A stretch of 64,000 nucleotides of DNA from Hyphomicrobiales bacterium. Its GTDB lineage: Bacteria; Pseudomonadota; Alphaproteobacteria; Rhizobiales; Phreatobacteraceae. Positions within the stretch are counted from its first letter, which is position 1, and the number at the start of each line of letters is the position of its first letter. The DNA is taken from contig JAFKKV010000011.1 of the NCBI GenBank assembly GCA_017304475.1, positions 494,357 to 558,356 of the forward strand, in the 5' to 3' direction. The notes under the pieces were generated by a model. The model saw only the letters and a program-made list of their open reading frames with translations, was not told where the DNA came from and did not search any database. Shown here piece by piece: positions 1-9,112 of the stretch. A program made the translations under genes and the position numbers.

Positions 1-1014
1 GAAGATGAACAGGGTGGCGAAGACCACCGGATAGTCGCGGTTGAGCACGCTTTCGAAGCCGAGCAGGCCCAGGCCGTCGAGCGAGAAGATCGTCTCGATC
101 AGCAGCGATCCGGTGAAGAAGGCGTGGACGAAGGCGCCGGGAAAGCCCGCGATGATGATCAGCATGGCGTTGCGGAAGACGTGGCCGTAGAGCACCTGGC
201 GGTCGTCCAGTCCCTTGGCCCGGGCGGTCATCACATATTGCTTGCGGATCTCGTCGAGGAACGAGTTCTTGGTCAGCAGCGTCATGGTGGCGAAAGCGCC
301 GAGCGCCATGGCGGTCAGCGGCAGCGCCAGGTGCCAGGCATAGTCGATCGCCTTCCAGGCCAGGCTCATCTCGGCGTAATTGTCGGAATGCAGGCCGCGC
401 AGCGGGAACCAGTCGAGAAACGAGCCGCCGGCGAACAGCACGATCAGCAGGATCGCGAACAGGAAGCCCGGAATGGCATAGCCGACGATGATCACGGCCG
501 AGGTCCAGACATCGAAACGCGAGCCATCGGAGATCGCCTTGCGAATGCCGAGCGGGATCGAAATGACATAGGTCAATAGCGTCAGCCAGAGCCCGAGCGA
601 GATCGAGACCGGCAGCTTCTCCTTTATCAGGCTGATCACCGAGACGTCGCGGAAATAGCTCTTGCCGAAATCGAAGGTGGCGTAATTCTTCAGCATCAGG
701 AAGAAGCGCTCATGCGCCGGCTTGTCGAAGCCGAACTGCTTTTCCAGCTGGGCGATGAATTGCGGATCGAGGCCCTGGGCGCCGCGATAGCGGCTGGCCG
801 CGGCCTCCGCCGCGGTCGAGGCCGCCTGGCGCGCCGCGTCGGCGCCGCCGCCCGATATGCGCTGGGATGCCGAGACGTCATTGCCGGTGAGCTGGGCGAT
901 GACCCGCTCGACCGGTCCGCCGGGCGCGAACTGGATGACCAGGAAGGAGACGAGCATGATCCCGAGCAGGGTCGGGATCATCAGGAGGATGCGGCGGACG
1001 ATGTAGGTCAGCAT
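1..1014 (-). CDS. yejB: Peptide/microcin C-type ABC transporter permease YejB (3' end outside window)
   Basis: Inner-membrane permease of a dipeptide/oligopeptide (microcin C-like) ABC importer. The 338 codons seen start MLTYIVRRILLMIPTLLG, with a first membrane segment at about residues 5-29. A periplasmic insert around residues 50-125, ending near FDFGKSYFRD, is typical of YejB rather than plain OppB/DppB. Later segments include the permease loop region NSFLDEIRKQYVMTARAKGL, the EAA-type contact with the ATPase. The stop codon lies beyond base 1, so the gene is partial. Family membership is clear; the substrate is inferred from the YejB-like insert. Confidence 0.85.
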   Translation of the reverse strand, partial: MLTYIVRRILLMIPTLLGIMLVSFLVIQFAPGGPVERVIAQLTGNDVSASQRISGGGADAARQAASTAAEAAASRYRGAQGLDPQFIAQLEKQFGFDKPAHERFFLMLKNYATFDFGKSYFRDVSVISLIKEKLPVSISLGLWLTLLTYVISIPLGIRKAISDGSRFDVWTSAVIIVGYAIPGFLFAILLIVLFAGGSFLDWFPLRGLHSDNYAEMSLAWKAIDYAWHLALPLTAMALGAFATMTLLTKNSFLDEIRKQYVMTARAKGLDDRQVLYGHVFRNAMLIIIAGFPGAFVHAFFTGSLLIETIFSLDGLGLLGFESVLNRDYPVVFATLFIF

Positions 1015-1252
1015 GGGGCGAGACTCGGACGCCCGGAGTCCGGCGTCAATGGGGCGAACCGTGGCCGAACGACACGGAACGGTGATTTTCGATCGTCCGG
1101 GGACCTGCTCAATATCCGCAAATGAGCGGCAATGAGAGGGTTTTAGCATTTCACATCGACCCCGTGCCGCGCGATCCTGGGTTTCGTGCCGGTTCAGGCT
1201 GTTTCAGGCGGCCAGGGCCGGGAAGCGGAATTCAAGCCGGCGGAGCCAGGGC

Positions 1253-1981
1253 ATGACCGAGATCAATTGCGACATGGGCGAAGGTTTCGGTCTCTACAGC
1301 ATGGGCGACGACGCGGCGTTGATGCCGCTGATTTCGGTGGCCAATGTCGCCTGCGGCTTTCACGCCTCGGATTTCAACCACATGCGCCGCACCGTTCAAT
1401 TGGCGCGCCGGCACGGCATTCGCGTCGGCGCCCATCCCTCCTTGCCCGACCTGCAGGGCTTCGGCCGGCGCGAGATGAAAATGAGCCGGGAGGAACTGGC
1501 CAACTGCCTCATCTACCAGATCGGCGCGCTCAAGGGCTTCCTCGACGCCGAGGGCATGAAGCTCAACCATATCAAGCCGCATGGCGCGCTCTACGGCATG
1601 GCGGCGACGCAGGAGCATGTCGCCCAGGCGATTTCGGACGCGGCGGATGTCTTCCCGGTGCCCTTGCTGGGCATGGCGGGAACCCTGCACGAGACCGTCT
1701 ACCGGAGCCGCGGGCATCGGCTCGTTTCGGAGTTCTATGCCGACCTCGACTATGCCGACAGCGGCCATCTGGTGATCGTGCGCTCGCGCGGCGCGATCGA
1801 TCCGGCGCGCGCGGCGGCGCGGTCGTTGCGTGCCGTCACCGAGGGCAAGGTCGCCTCCGAGGGCGGCAAGGATATCGCCGTCAGGGCCGATTCGATCTGT
1901 ATCCATTCCGACACGCCGAACGCCCTGGACGTGTTGCGGGCCGTGCGCGGCGCCGTCGCGGATCATCTGCCGGCGTCCTGA
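1253..1981 (+). CDS. pxpA: 5-oxoprolinase subunit A (LamB/YcsF family)
   Basis: A 242-residue LamB/YcsF protein. The family member PxpA works with PxpB and PxpC to cleave 5-oxoproline (pyroglutamate) with ATP. Family motifs are present: INCDMGEGFG at the N-terminus, NVACGFHASDF near residue 35, GAHPSLPDLQGFGRREM near residue 65, and KPHGALYG near residue 105. The pxpB and pxpC partners are not adjacent. The next gene is a solute-binding protein, followed by racemase and hydantoinase genes, so the group may handle cyclic amides. A longer overlapping frame in the same stretch is a shadow. Confidence 0.88.
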   Translation: MTEINCDMGEGFGLYSMGDDAALMPLISVANVACGFHASDFNHMRRTVQLARRHGIRVGAHPSLPDLQGFGRREMKMSREELANCLIYQIGALKGFLDAEGMKLNHIKPHGALYGMAATQEHVAQAISDAADVFPVPLLGMAGTLHETVYRSRGHRLVSEFYADLDYADSGHLVIVRSRGAIDPARAAARSLRAVTEGKVASEGGKDIAVRADSICIHSDTPNALDVLRAVRGAVADHLPAS

Positions 1982-2144
1982 GAACCGGCGGCGGGACGTG
2001 CGAGGGGGGCTCTATCAGCCTCCTGCAAGGCGGGTCTGCTAGCATCACCGCCGGTCGAGCCAGGGCGTCGCCACTGGCCCATTCATGCTGCTGCAATGGT
2101 TGCTCTGTTATCGGGCCGCTCATGGCGGTGTCGATGTGCCGCGT

Positions 2145-3167
2145 ATGAGGGGCAAAGTCTTGAACAAGCAGTCCGGACGTCGCGATTTCCTGAAGGGCGC
2201 TGGCCTGCTGACGCTCGCTGCCGCCTTGCCCGCGCCGGCGCTCGGCCAGGTCGCGCGCGACCGGGTGACGCTCGCCTGGATGCCACTGCTTCAGTCCATG
2301 CCCTATGTCGTCGCCGATCGGGAGGGCCTGTTCGACAAGGCCGGCCTTGATATCGAGGTGATCCGCCTGCAGGCCCAGGCCCATCTGGTCGAGACCCTGG
2401 TCGCCGGCCGTGCCGATTGCAGCGCGCCGGGTGCCTCCGCCGGCCTTTCGACCATTGCGGAAGCCCATACGCCCGGCAGTCTCAAGCTGTCCGGCCTGCA
2501 AGGCGGCAGCAATGCCTTGAACCGCATCGCCGATGGCCTGATCACGCTCGGCAATTCGCCGATCGCGTCGCTCAAGGACATGCGCGACCGGTCGTTCGGG
2601 CATTTGCCCGGCGCGTCCTGGCGCACCATTGCCCGCCACATGATCCGCCGTGCCGGGCTCGATCCGGATCGCGACGTGCGTTTCGTCGAGCTGGCGGCCA
2701 ATCTGCACGCCCAGGCGCTCGCCGCGGGAACGGTGGAGGCGGTCCTCTCGGTCGAGCCGACCGTTTCGCTCGCGGTCGCCGGCGGCACGGCCAAGCGCGT
2801 GATGACCAATCTCTGCGCGACCACGATCGCCGATCCGTTCTTTGGCGGCGTGTCGTTGCTCAGCACCTCATTCGTCCGCGAGCGGCCGCGGGTCGCCCGC
2901 CGCGTCGTCGATGTGCTGGATGAGGCGACCCGGCTGGTCGAGACCGATTTCGACAAATACCGGCCGCTCCTGGCGAGCTGCACGGCGGTGACCGCCAATC
3001 AGGCCGGGCTGGTGCCCCAGCCCTATCTGAAGGGCTGGCGCGACCTCGGCGAGGCCGACCACAAGTCCTATCAGGCCTTTGTCGAGACCCTGGTCACCGA
3101 GCGCGCCGTGCGGTCGTCGGCGCGCACCAGCGGCATCATCCTGAAGGCCAGCGACTTTACCGGCTGA
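2145..3167 (+). CDS. Tat-exported ABC transporter substrate-binding protein (NitT/TauT, SsuA/THI5-like)
   Basis: Periplasmic solute-binding protein of about 340 residues. It begins with a twin-arginine signal, SGRRDFLKGAG, then a hydrophobic stretch and an AxA-like site near LPAPALG. The mature part opens with VTLAWMPLLQSMPYVVADREGLF, characteristic of the NMT1/SsuA/TauA fold. The chosen ATG at 2145 leaves a short N-region before the RR motif; a start at 2085 would add about 20 unlikely residues, and TTG at 2161 is not in frame. No permease or ATPase gene sits beside it, so the transporter partners must be elsewhere. Substrate unknown; the neighbours suggest a hydantoin, pyrimidine or oxoproline-type compound. 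Confidence 0.8.
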   Translation: MRGKVLNKQSGRRDFLKGAGLLTLAAALPAPALGQVARDRVTLAWMPLLQSMPYVVADREGLFDKAGLDIEVIRLQAQAHLVETLVAGRADCSAPGASAGLSTIAEAHTPGSLKLSGLQGGSNALNRIADGLITLGNSPIASLKDMRDRSFGHLPGASWRTIARHMIRRAGLDPDRDVRFVELAANLHAQALAAGTVEAVLSVEPTVSLAVAGGTAKRVMTNLCATTIADPFFGGVSLLSTSFVRERPRVARRVVDVLDEATRLVETDFDKYRPLLASCTAVTANQAGLVPQPYLKGWRDLGEADHKSYQAFVETLVTERAVRSSARTSGIILKASDFTG

Positions 3168-3174
3168 CGCGGCC

Positions 3175-3834
3175 TCAGCCCACCGCCAGCGTGCCGATCG
3201 CCATGGTGACGGCGGCCTGGGTCGGATCGATCACGGGAATGCCGAGCGCCTCCTCCAGCGGCTTGCGGTGCCGGGCCATGCCGGCGCAGCCCATGACGAT
3301 CACGCCGGCGCCGTCCAGGTCCTTCAATTGACGCCCGACCTCGATCATCCGGTCCAGCGTCTTGTCGCCGGTGGCTGTCTCGGCGACCGACATTTCCAGC
3401 GCCCGCTCGCCGGCCAGCCGGTCCATCAGCGCCATCTGGCGAAGATAGCGCAGGTGCCGCGGGATCGACCGGCTCTTGATCGCGATCACGCCGAAGCGCT
3501 CGGCCCGCGACAAGGCCGCCAGCACGCCGCTTTCGGCAATGCCGAAGACCGGCCGGCTGGTGCCTTCGCGCGCCACATGGATGCCGGGATCGGAATAGCA
3601 GGCGATGACGAAGGCGTCGGCGTCATTGGTCGCCTCGATCTTGCGCCGGAGCGGGATGGCGATGCTGTCGACATGTTCCTGCGTCTCGATGCCGAACGGC
3701 CCCTCGGCGAGCGTCGTGCAGACGATCTCGGGGCCCTCGGCATAGCTCAGCGGCTTCACCGCCTGGCGCAGGCCCTCGGTGACGGCCTCGTTGGAATTGG
3801 GATTGATGACGAGGATACGGGGTCTGCGTGTCAT
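3175..3834 (-). CDS. Asp/Glu/hydantoin racemase family protein
   Basis: A 219-residue racemase of the aspartate/glutamate/hydantoin family, cofactor-independent enzymes that use two cysteines as acid and base. Both are visible: C79 in FVIACYSDPG and C183 in VIVMGCAGMARHR. The N-terminus RILVINPNSNE is the family signature. It lies convergent to the substrate-binding gene and divergent from the hydantoinase, with starts about 70 bp apart, so a shared regulatory region is plausible. Hydantoin racemase is the likelier role given the neighbour; allantoin or maleate-related activity cannot be excluded. Confidence 0.85.
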   Translation of the reverse strand: MTRRPRILVINPNSNEAVTEGLRQAVKPLSYAEGPEIVCTTLAEGPFGIETQEHVDSIAIPLRRKIEATNDADAFVIACYSDPGIHVAREGTSRPVFGIAESGVLAALSRAERFGVIAIKSRSIPRHLRYLRQMALMDRLAGERALEMSVAETATGDKTLDRMIEVGRQLKDLDGAGVIVMGCAGMARHRKPLEEALGIPVIDPTQAAVTMAIGTLAVG

Positions 3835-3905
3835 GGAGTTCCGCTCGGGCTGATCGCGTGTCTATTGTCGGGCCGAACCGGAACCCCGTCCAGTCGGAGA
3901 AAGAC

Positions 3906-5387
3906 ATGCCCGCTTCCCTCTATGACCTCGTCATTCGCGGCGGCACCGTCGCCACCGCGACCGGCCGCTTCAAGGCCGATGTGGCGGTCAAGGGCGAAAC
4001 CATCGTCGCTCTCGGCCTGGATCTGCCCGCAGGAGCGCGCGAGATCGACGCCACCGGCAAGCTTGTCCTGCCCGGCGGCATCGACACCCACACCCATATC
4101 GAACAGGTCTCGGCGGGCGGCCTGCTCAATGCCGACACCTTCGAGAGCGCCACGACCTCGGCGGCTTTCGGCGGCAACACCACGGTGATCTCCTTTGCCG
4201 CCCAGCACCGCGGGTTGGATCTGCGAAAGGTGGTCGACGACTATTCCGTGCTGGCCGAACGCGGCGCGCTGATCGACTACGCCTTCCACATGATCGTCGC
4301 CAATCCCGACCGGAAGACCATCGAGACCGACCTGCCGGCGCTGATCAAGGAGGGCCACGCCTCGGTCAAGGTGTTCATGACCTATGACCTGATCAAGGTC
4401 GACGACGAGCCGCTGCTCGACGTGCTCTTGGCCGCGCGCGAGAACCGCGCCATGGTCTGCGTCCATGCCGAGAACCACGGCATGATCTCCTGGATGGGCA
4501 AGCGGCTGGTCGCCAAGGGCTATACCGCGCCGAAATATCATGCGATCAGCCATCCGCGCGGCTCCGAGGCCGAGGCCTTCACGCGGCTGATCACGGCCGC
4601 CGCCCTGATCGACCAGCCGATCATGATCTTCCACGTGTCCACCGCCGAAGGCGCCGAGGTCGTCCGCCAGGCGCGCGGCCAGGGCCTGAAGGTCTTCGCC
4701 GAGACCTGTCCGCAATATCTGTTCATGACCAGGCACGACCTCGACAAGCCCGGCCTGGAGGGCGCCAAGTGGATGTGCTCGCCGCCGCCGCGCGACGCGG
4801 CCGACCAGGAGGCCCTGTGGCGCGCGCTCGCGCTCGGCGACATCCAGACGGTCACCTCCGATCACGCACCCTACCGGTTCGACGAGACGGGCAAGCTGTC
4901 GGCCGGGCCGAACCCGAATTTCAAGCAGATCGCCAACGGCCTGCCGGGCCTGGAGGTGCGCCTGCCGCTGATGTTCGACGCCATGGTTTCCAAAGGCCGG
5001 CCGGAATTCGAGGGCAAGGGGCTGGAGGCCTTCGTCAACCTGACCGCCACGGCGCCGGCCTCGATCTACAACCTGCCGAACAAGGGGGCGATCGCGCCGG
5101 GCATGGATGCCGACATCGTCCTCTGGGACCCCGAGAAGTCGGTGACCATTACCGACGAGCTGATGCACGACAAGACCGGCTTCACGCCCTTTGCCGGCCG
5201 CACCGTGAAGGGCTGGCCGGACCATGTGCTGGTGCGCGGCCGCGACGTGGTGGCCGGCGGCGCGCTTGCGGCGAAAGCCGGTTCGGGCAAATGGCTGAAG
5301 CGGACCGGCGGCTGGGCCGCCGAGCCGACCGGCAAACTGACCCCGGACATGGATCCGGCGACCAATTTCGGCGCGAAAATTCTCTGA
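3906..5387 (+). CDS. hydA: Dihydropyrimidinase / D-hydantoinase
   Basis: A 493-residue cyclic amidohydrolase that opens dihydropyrimidine or 5-substituted hydantoin rings. The metal and catalytic residues are visible: H62 and H64 in GIDTHTHIEQ, the carboxylated lysine K155 in ASVKVFMTYD, H187 in CVHAEN, H243 in IFHVSTAEG and D319 in TSDHAPYR. The start at 3906 has a GGAGA Shine-Dalgarno six bases upstream and gives the standard N-terminus MPASLYDLVIRGG; an upstream ATG at 3828 would add 26 residues without similarity. With the racemase next door it could form a hydantoin-processing pair, though no N-carbamoylase is visible. Confidence 0.9.
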   Translation: MPASLYDLVIRGGTVATATGRFKADVAVKGETIVALGLDLPAGAREIDATGKLVLPGGIDTHTHIEQVSAGGLLNADTFESATTSAAFGGNTTVISFAAQHRGLDLRKVVDDYSVLAERGALIDYAFHMIVANPDRKTIETDLPALIKEGHASVKVFMTYDLIKVDDEPLLDVLLAARENRAMVCVHAENHGMISWMGKRLVAKGYTAPKYHAISHPRGSEAEAFTRLITAAALIDQPIMIFHVSTAEGAEVVRQARGQGLKVFAETCPQYLFMTRHDLDKPGLEGAKWMCSPPPRDAADQEALWRALALGDIQTVTSDHAPYRFDETGKLSAGPNPNFKQIANGLPGLEVRLPLMFDAMVSKGRPEFEGKGLEAFVNLTATAPASIYNLPNKGAIAPGMDADIVLWDPEKSVTITDELMHDKTGFTPFAGRTVKGWPDHVLVRGRDVVAGGALAAKAGSGKWLKRTGGWAAEPTGKLTPDMDPATNFGAKIL

Positions 5388-5507
5388 TCCCGCGCCCGAT
5401 CGCGCGGACTGGAGCGGCGGCCCCCAAGCCACGGGGACCGCCACCCGCCGTGCCCAAGGGCGATCGGGGGTCTTGAGCAATCAATCCCGGGCCGCCACAT
5501 TGGCCGC

Positions 5508-7568
5508 ATGACCCAGCCAAGCCAGCCTGCCTCCGCCAATCCCTTCTTCCGCTCCTGGACCACGCCTTTCGGCATCGCGCCTTTCGGTGAGATCGCCATC
5601 GCGGATTATCGCCCGGCTTTCGACCGCGCGCTCGCCGAGCACCGCGCCGAGATCGAGGCGATCGCGACCCAGGCGGAAGCGCCGACCTTCGCCAACACGA
5701 TCGACGCCCTGGAAAAGGGCGGCCATGCGCTCGACCGGCTCTGCGGCGTGTTCTTCAACATCGCCTCCTCCGATGCCGACGAGGCGATCCAGGCGATCCA
5801 GCGCGACATGGCGCCGATCCTGGCGCAGCACGGCAATGCGATCAGCCTCGACACCAGGCTGTTCGCCCGGGTCAAGGCGCTCCACGATGCGCGCGACAGC
5901 CTCGCTCTGAGCGCCGAACAGCGGCGCGTGCTGGAAAAGACCTATAAGAACTTCGTCCGCTCCGGTGCCGAGCTCGATGAACCGGCCAAGGAGCGCATGC
6001 GCGCCGTCACCGAGCGGCTCGCCACGCTCGGCACCCAGTTCTCCCAGAATGTGCTGAAGGACGAGGCGACCTGGACGCTGCAGCTGACCGAGGCCGATCT
6101 CGACGGGCTGCCGGATTATCTGGTTTCCGCCCTGCATCAGGCCGCCAGCGATCGCGGGCTGGACGGCGCGGTGATGACGCTCGGTCGCTCGATGGTCGAG
6201 CCCTTCCTCACCGTCTCGCCACGGCGTGACCTGCGCGAGACCGTGTTCAAGGCCTGGGTCAGGCGTGGCGAAATGGGCGGGGCGAGCGACAATACCGCGA
6301 TCGTCGCGGAGACCGTTCAACTGCGCATCGAACGCGCCAGGCTGCTCGGCTATCCGACCTTTGCCGCCTTCAAGCTCGACGACACCATGGCCAAGACGCC
6401 GGCTTCGGTGCGCGCACTGCTCGACCGGGTCTGGGGCCCGGCTAAGCAGCGCGCCGGCGAGGAGCGCGAGGCGCTCGCCGAGGTGGCGCGCGCCGAGGGC
6501 ATGAACGAGCGGATCGAGCCCTGGGACTGGCGCTTCTACGCCGAGAAGGTGCGCCAGCAGCGCCATGCGCTCGATGAGGCCGCGCTGAAGCCCTATTTCC
6601 AGCTCGACCGGATGATCGAGGCGGCTTTCGACGTCGCCACCCGCCTGTTCGGCGTCACCTTCGAGCGCCGCCTCGACGTGCCGGTCTATCACCCCGATGT
6701 GCGCGCCTATGAAGTGTCGCGCGACGGCAAGCCGGTGGGGCTGTTCCTGGGCGACTATTTCGCCCGGCCGACCAAGCGCTCGGGCGCCTGGATGAGCGCC
6801 TTCCGCAGCCAGGAGAAGCTCGCCGGCGACATCCATCCGATCATCGTCAATGTGATGAATTTCGCCAAGCCGCCGGAAGGCAAGCCGGCGCTCCTGTCCT
6901 TCGACGATGCCCGCACCTTGTTCCACGAATTCGGCCACGGGCTGCACGGCCTCCTGTCCGACGTGACCTATCCCTTGCTCTCGGGCACCTCGGTGGCGCG
7001 TGATTTCGTCGAGTTCCCCTCGCAGCTCTACGAACACTGGCTGGCACGGCCGGAAGTGCTGTCGCGCTTCGCGGTCCATGCCGAGACCGGCGCGGCCATG
7101 CCGCAGGAGCTGATCGACCGGCTGATCGCCGCCCGCAATTTCAACCAGGGCTTTGCCACGGTGGAATATACCTCTTCGGCGCTGGTCGACATGGCCTTCC
7201 ATTCGCTCGAGGATGCGGCCGGCCTCGATCCGATCGCCTTCGAGCGTGAGGAACTCGCCCGCATCGGCATGCCCGAGGGCATGGTGATGCGCCACCGCAC
7301 GCCGCATTTCGCCCATGTCTTTTCGGGCGACGGCTATTCGGCCGGCTATTACAGCTACATGTGGTCGGAAGTGCTGGATGCCGACGGCTTCGCCGCTTTC
7401 GAGGAAAAGGGCGACGTCTTCGACAAGGCGCTGGCGCGGCGGCTCGGCGACTTCGTCTATTCCGCCGGCAATATCCGCGACCCCCTGGAGGCCTATATCG
7501 CCTTCCGCGGCCGCGAGCCCGACCCCCAGGCCCTACTGGTCAAGCGCGGGCTCGCCAAGGCGGGCTGA
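5508..7568 (+). CDS. dcp: M3 family metallopeptidase (peptidyl-dipeptidase Dcp / oligopeptidase A type)
   Basis: A 686-residue thimet-type zinc metallopeptidase that degrades oligopeptides. The zinc-binding HEFGH motif is at residues 473-477, preceded by LLSFDDARTLF and followed by the second-ligand region DFVEFPSQLYEHW. The C-terminal GYSAGYYSYMWSEVLDADGF segment is characteristic of M3A peptidases and holds substrate-binding tyrosines. No signal peptide, so cytoplasmic. Length matches Dcp/OpdA. It stands alone on the plus strand; dispersed repeats follow it. Confidence 0.92.
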   Translation: MTQPSQPASANPFFRSWTTPFGIAPFGEIAIADYRPAFDRALAEHRAEIEAIATQAEAPTFANTIDALEKGGHALDRLCGVFFNIASSDADEAIQAIQRDMAPILAQHGNAISLDTRLFARVKALHDARDSLALSAEQRRVLEKTYKNFVRSGAELDEPAKERMRAVTERLATLGTQFSQNVLKDEATWTLQLTEADLDGLPDYLVSALHQAASDRGLDGAVMTLGRSMVEPFLTVSPRRDLRETVFKAWVRRGEMGGASDNTAIVAETVQLRIERARLLGYPTFAAFKLDDTMAKTPASVRALLDRVWGPAKQRAGEEREALAEVARAEGMNERIEPWDWRFYAEKVRQQRHALDEAALKPYFQLDRMIEAAFDVATRLFGVTFERRLDVPVYHPDVRAYEVSRDGKPVGLFLGDYFARPTKRSGAWMSAFRSQEKLAGDIHPIIVNVMNFAKPPEGKPALLSFDDARTLFHEFGHGLHGLLSDVTYPLLSGTSVARDFVEFPSQLYEHWLARPEVLSRFAVHAETGAAMPQELIDRLIAARNFNQGFATVEYTSSALVDMAFHSLEDAAGLDPIAFEREELARIGMPEGMVMRHRTPHFAHVFSGDGYSAGYYSYMWSEVLDADGFAAFEEKGDVFDKALARRLGDFVYSAGNIRDPLEAYIAFRGREPDPQALLVKRGLAKAG

Positions 7569-7636
7569 TGGTGATGACGGGATGCGGTCCTAGTGGCGCC
7601 GCGCCGTTGTCATGCCGGGTTGAGTTCTGCGGAAGA

Positions 7637-7669
7637 AAGTCGTGGATGCCCGGGCCAAGCCCGGGCAAG
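7637..7669 (+). repeat. Dispersed palindromic repeat, copy 1
   Basis: Reads AAGTCGTGGATGCCCGGG and continues with a CAAG-containing loop and a CCCGGGC arm. It is the reverse complement of copy 2 at 7759-7790, differing at a few G/C positions. Elements of this look are common between genes in Rhizobiales genomes. The arms can form a hairpin and might help terminate the convergent transcripts. Confidence 0.65.
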
Positions 7670-7758
7670 ACGATGCGTCGATCTCACAGCGAGCCTGGCT
7701 ATTGCGTGCGCCCGCGTGGGGCCGATTGAGCGTTTGCTCCAGAGGCCGGCCTTTCGTC

Positions 7759-7790
7759 TTGGCCGGGCTTGTCCCGGCCATCCACGACTT
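7759..7790 (-). repeat. Dispersed palindromic repeat, copy 2 (inverted)
   Basis: On the plus strand reads TTGGCCGGGCTTGTCCCGG followed by CCATCCACGACTT. Its reverse complement matches copy 1 at 7637-7669. The two copies face each other across about 90 bases. Confidence 0.65.
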
Positions 7791-7904
7791 CAGCCGGACA
7801 TGCAACTGCCAAAGGCGTTCATGACGCATACCGCCGCATGCGTCGCATTCCACTTGGAATGGCCAACGGAGGCCAACCAGGCCTTGGTCGACTGAACCGC
7901 CGCC

Positions 7905-8693
7905 TTAGTGCCGCATCTCCACGGTGCCGCCAGTCGCAGACCCGATCGACGCGCTCCACTGGGCGGCCTGGCCGCGGATCCAGCCGACATAGTCGCGCAC
8001 CGGGATATAGATCGGCGTCGAGGTGCATTCGCGGCCGGGATCGGTGGTGCCGCCCTTCAGGATGCCGACAATGGTGAAGGTGCCGCCGGCGCGGCGATAG
8101 ACCGGCCCGCCGGAATCGCCGACGCACATGCCGGAGCGATGGGTTCGGTCCTCGCCCGAAAGGCCGGCGAAGCCGCGGCCCTGCACGCTCGGCTGCGCGG
8201 TCCGCATCAGGGCTTCGCGCAGGACGCCGTCACGGGCGCGCGCCCTCTCGGTCGAGCCGAAGCCGGCAATGATCATTTCTTCGCCGCGGCCGCTGGAGCC
8301 CCAGCCGCCGGGCAGGGCGGCGGCGCGGGCATCGGCGCCGATCGGCCGGGCGAGCTGGATCAGCCCGACATCGTCGGACGCGAAACCATGGCGGGCGTCG
8401 AAGCCGGGATGGGCCTGCACCCGCGCCACGGCGGCGGTGGCGCGCCGGAACGAACGGTCGAGATAGCGCACCCGGTAGCGGCCGCGCGCCGAGACGCAAT
8501 GGCCCGCGGTCAACACGAGATCCGGACCGATCAGGGCGCCGGTGCAGACGCCTTCCGGCGTCTCGATCAGAACCGTCGACCGTCTGGTACCGTTGGGATC
8601 CCGGGCGGGTTCGCCCCGCATCACCGCTTCCGCCGACGGCATGGCCGCCAGCAAGCCGACCACTGCAGCAATCCAACCGATATGACGCGCCAC
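7905..8693 (-). CDS. Secreted trypsin-like serine protease (S1 family)
   Basis: A 262-residue S1 peptidase. An N-terminal signal peptide is visible (MARHIGWIAAVVGLLAA, cut after AEA at about residue 23). The catalytic triad is intact: H65 in LTAGHC, D108 in DVGLIQL and S194 in GDSGGPV. Four cysteines (near residues 50, 66, 190 and in the GRECTS segment) could form disulfides. Expected in the periplasm or outside the cell; substrate unknown. It is convergent with the M3 peptidase and divergent from a response regulator gene. Confidence 0.88.
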   Translation of the reverse strand: MARHIGWIAAVVGLLAAMPSAEAVMRGEPARDPNGTRRSTVLIETPEGVCTGALIGPDLVLTAGHCVSARGRYRVRYLDRSFRRATAAVARVQAHPGFDARHGFASDDVGLIQLARPIGADARAAALPGGWGSSGRGEEMIIAGFGSTERARARDGVLREALMRTAQPSVQGRGFAGLSGEDRTHRSGMCVGDSGGPVYRRAGGTFTIVGILKGGTTDPGRECTSTPIYIPVRDYVGWIRGQAAQWSASIGSATGGTVEMRH

Positions 8694-9112
8694 GGGATAC
8701 CTCGCGCTCTGAGCCGGGCAGAGCCGCCAACCCGGACCTCACAGGAGTTAACAGACCTCCCTTGGAGCGACCTGTCAATCGGGCAGTCCCATAACTCTGT
8801 GACAGTCTGATGAGGTCATCAGGTCGCGGAACGGGTTCCCTTAGGGCAGATCGACAGCCGGCCAAGCGGGGCAAATCCGGTGGTTCCGGCCGCGGCCTGC
8901 GGGCCGTTTCCGGCGCGTCGCCGGTCGCCGCGACCACGCGGGCGGCGCCATTCCGGTCTGCCTTTGCCGGCGTATCGCGTCGCTTCGCGGGCCCGCCGTC
9001 CGGCGATGCCGGCATTTGCCGGACAGCACTTGTATTCCCTTGCATGAATTGAGAAAATTACGGCCAATGATCCGTGAGAAGGTCATCGGGGAGACGGCCA
9101 TGGGGGTAGCAG
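8694..9112. other. Intergenic region between divergent protease and response-regulator genes
   Basis: 419 bases with no convincing gene. It must hold the promoters of both divergent genes. The stretch 9035-9075 is AT-richer than its surroundings, but no confident promoter boxes or operator palindromes were picked out. Confidence 0.5.

Larger units (their letters stand above)
7569..7904. other. Intergenic region with inverted dispersed repeats
   Basis: 336 bases between two convergent genes (M3 peptidase and serine protease) with no convincing gene. It holds two inverted copies of a roughly 32-base GC-rich palindromic element, listed separately. Short open frames here have no start signal or protein-like composition. 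Confidence 0.7.

Noticed and set aside
3831..5480. Long minus-strand open frame (549 codons) opposite the hydantoinase
   Set aside because: Composition is Ala/Arg/Gly/His-heavy with no domain, and it is exactly antisense to a gene with all catalytic residues. Such frames are expected in GC-rich DNA.
5481..7316. Minus-strand frame of 611 codons opposite the M3 peptidase gene
   Set aside because: Shadow of the real gene; no motif, no ribosome site.
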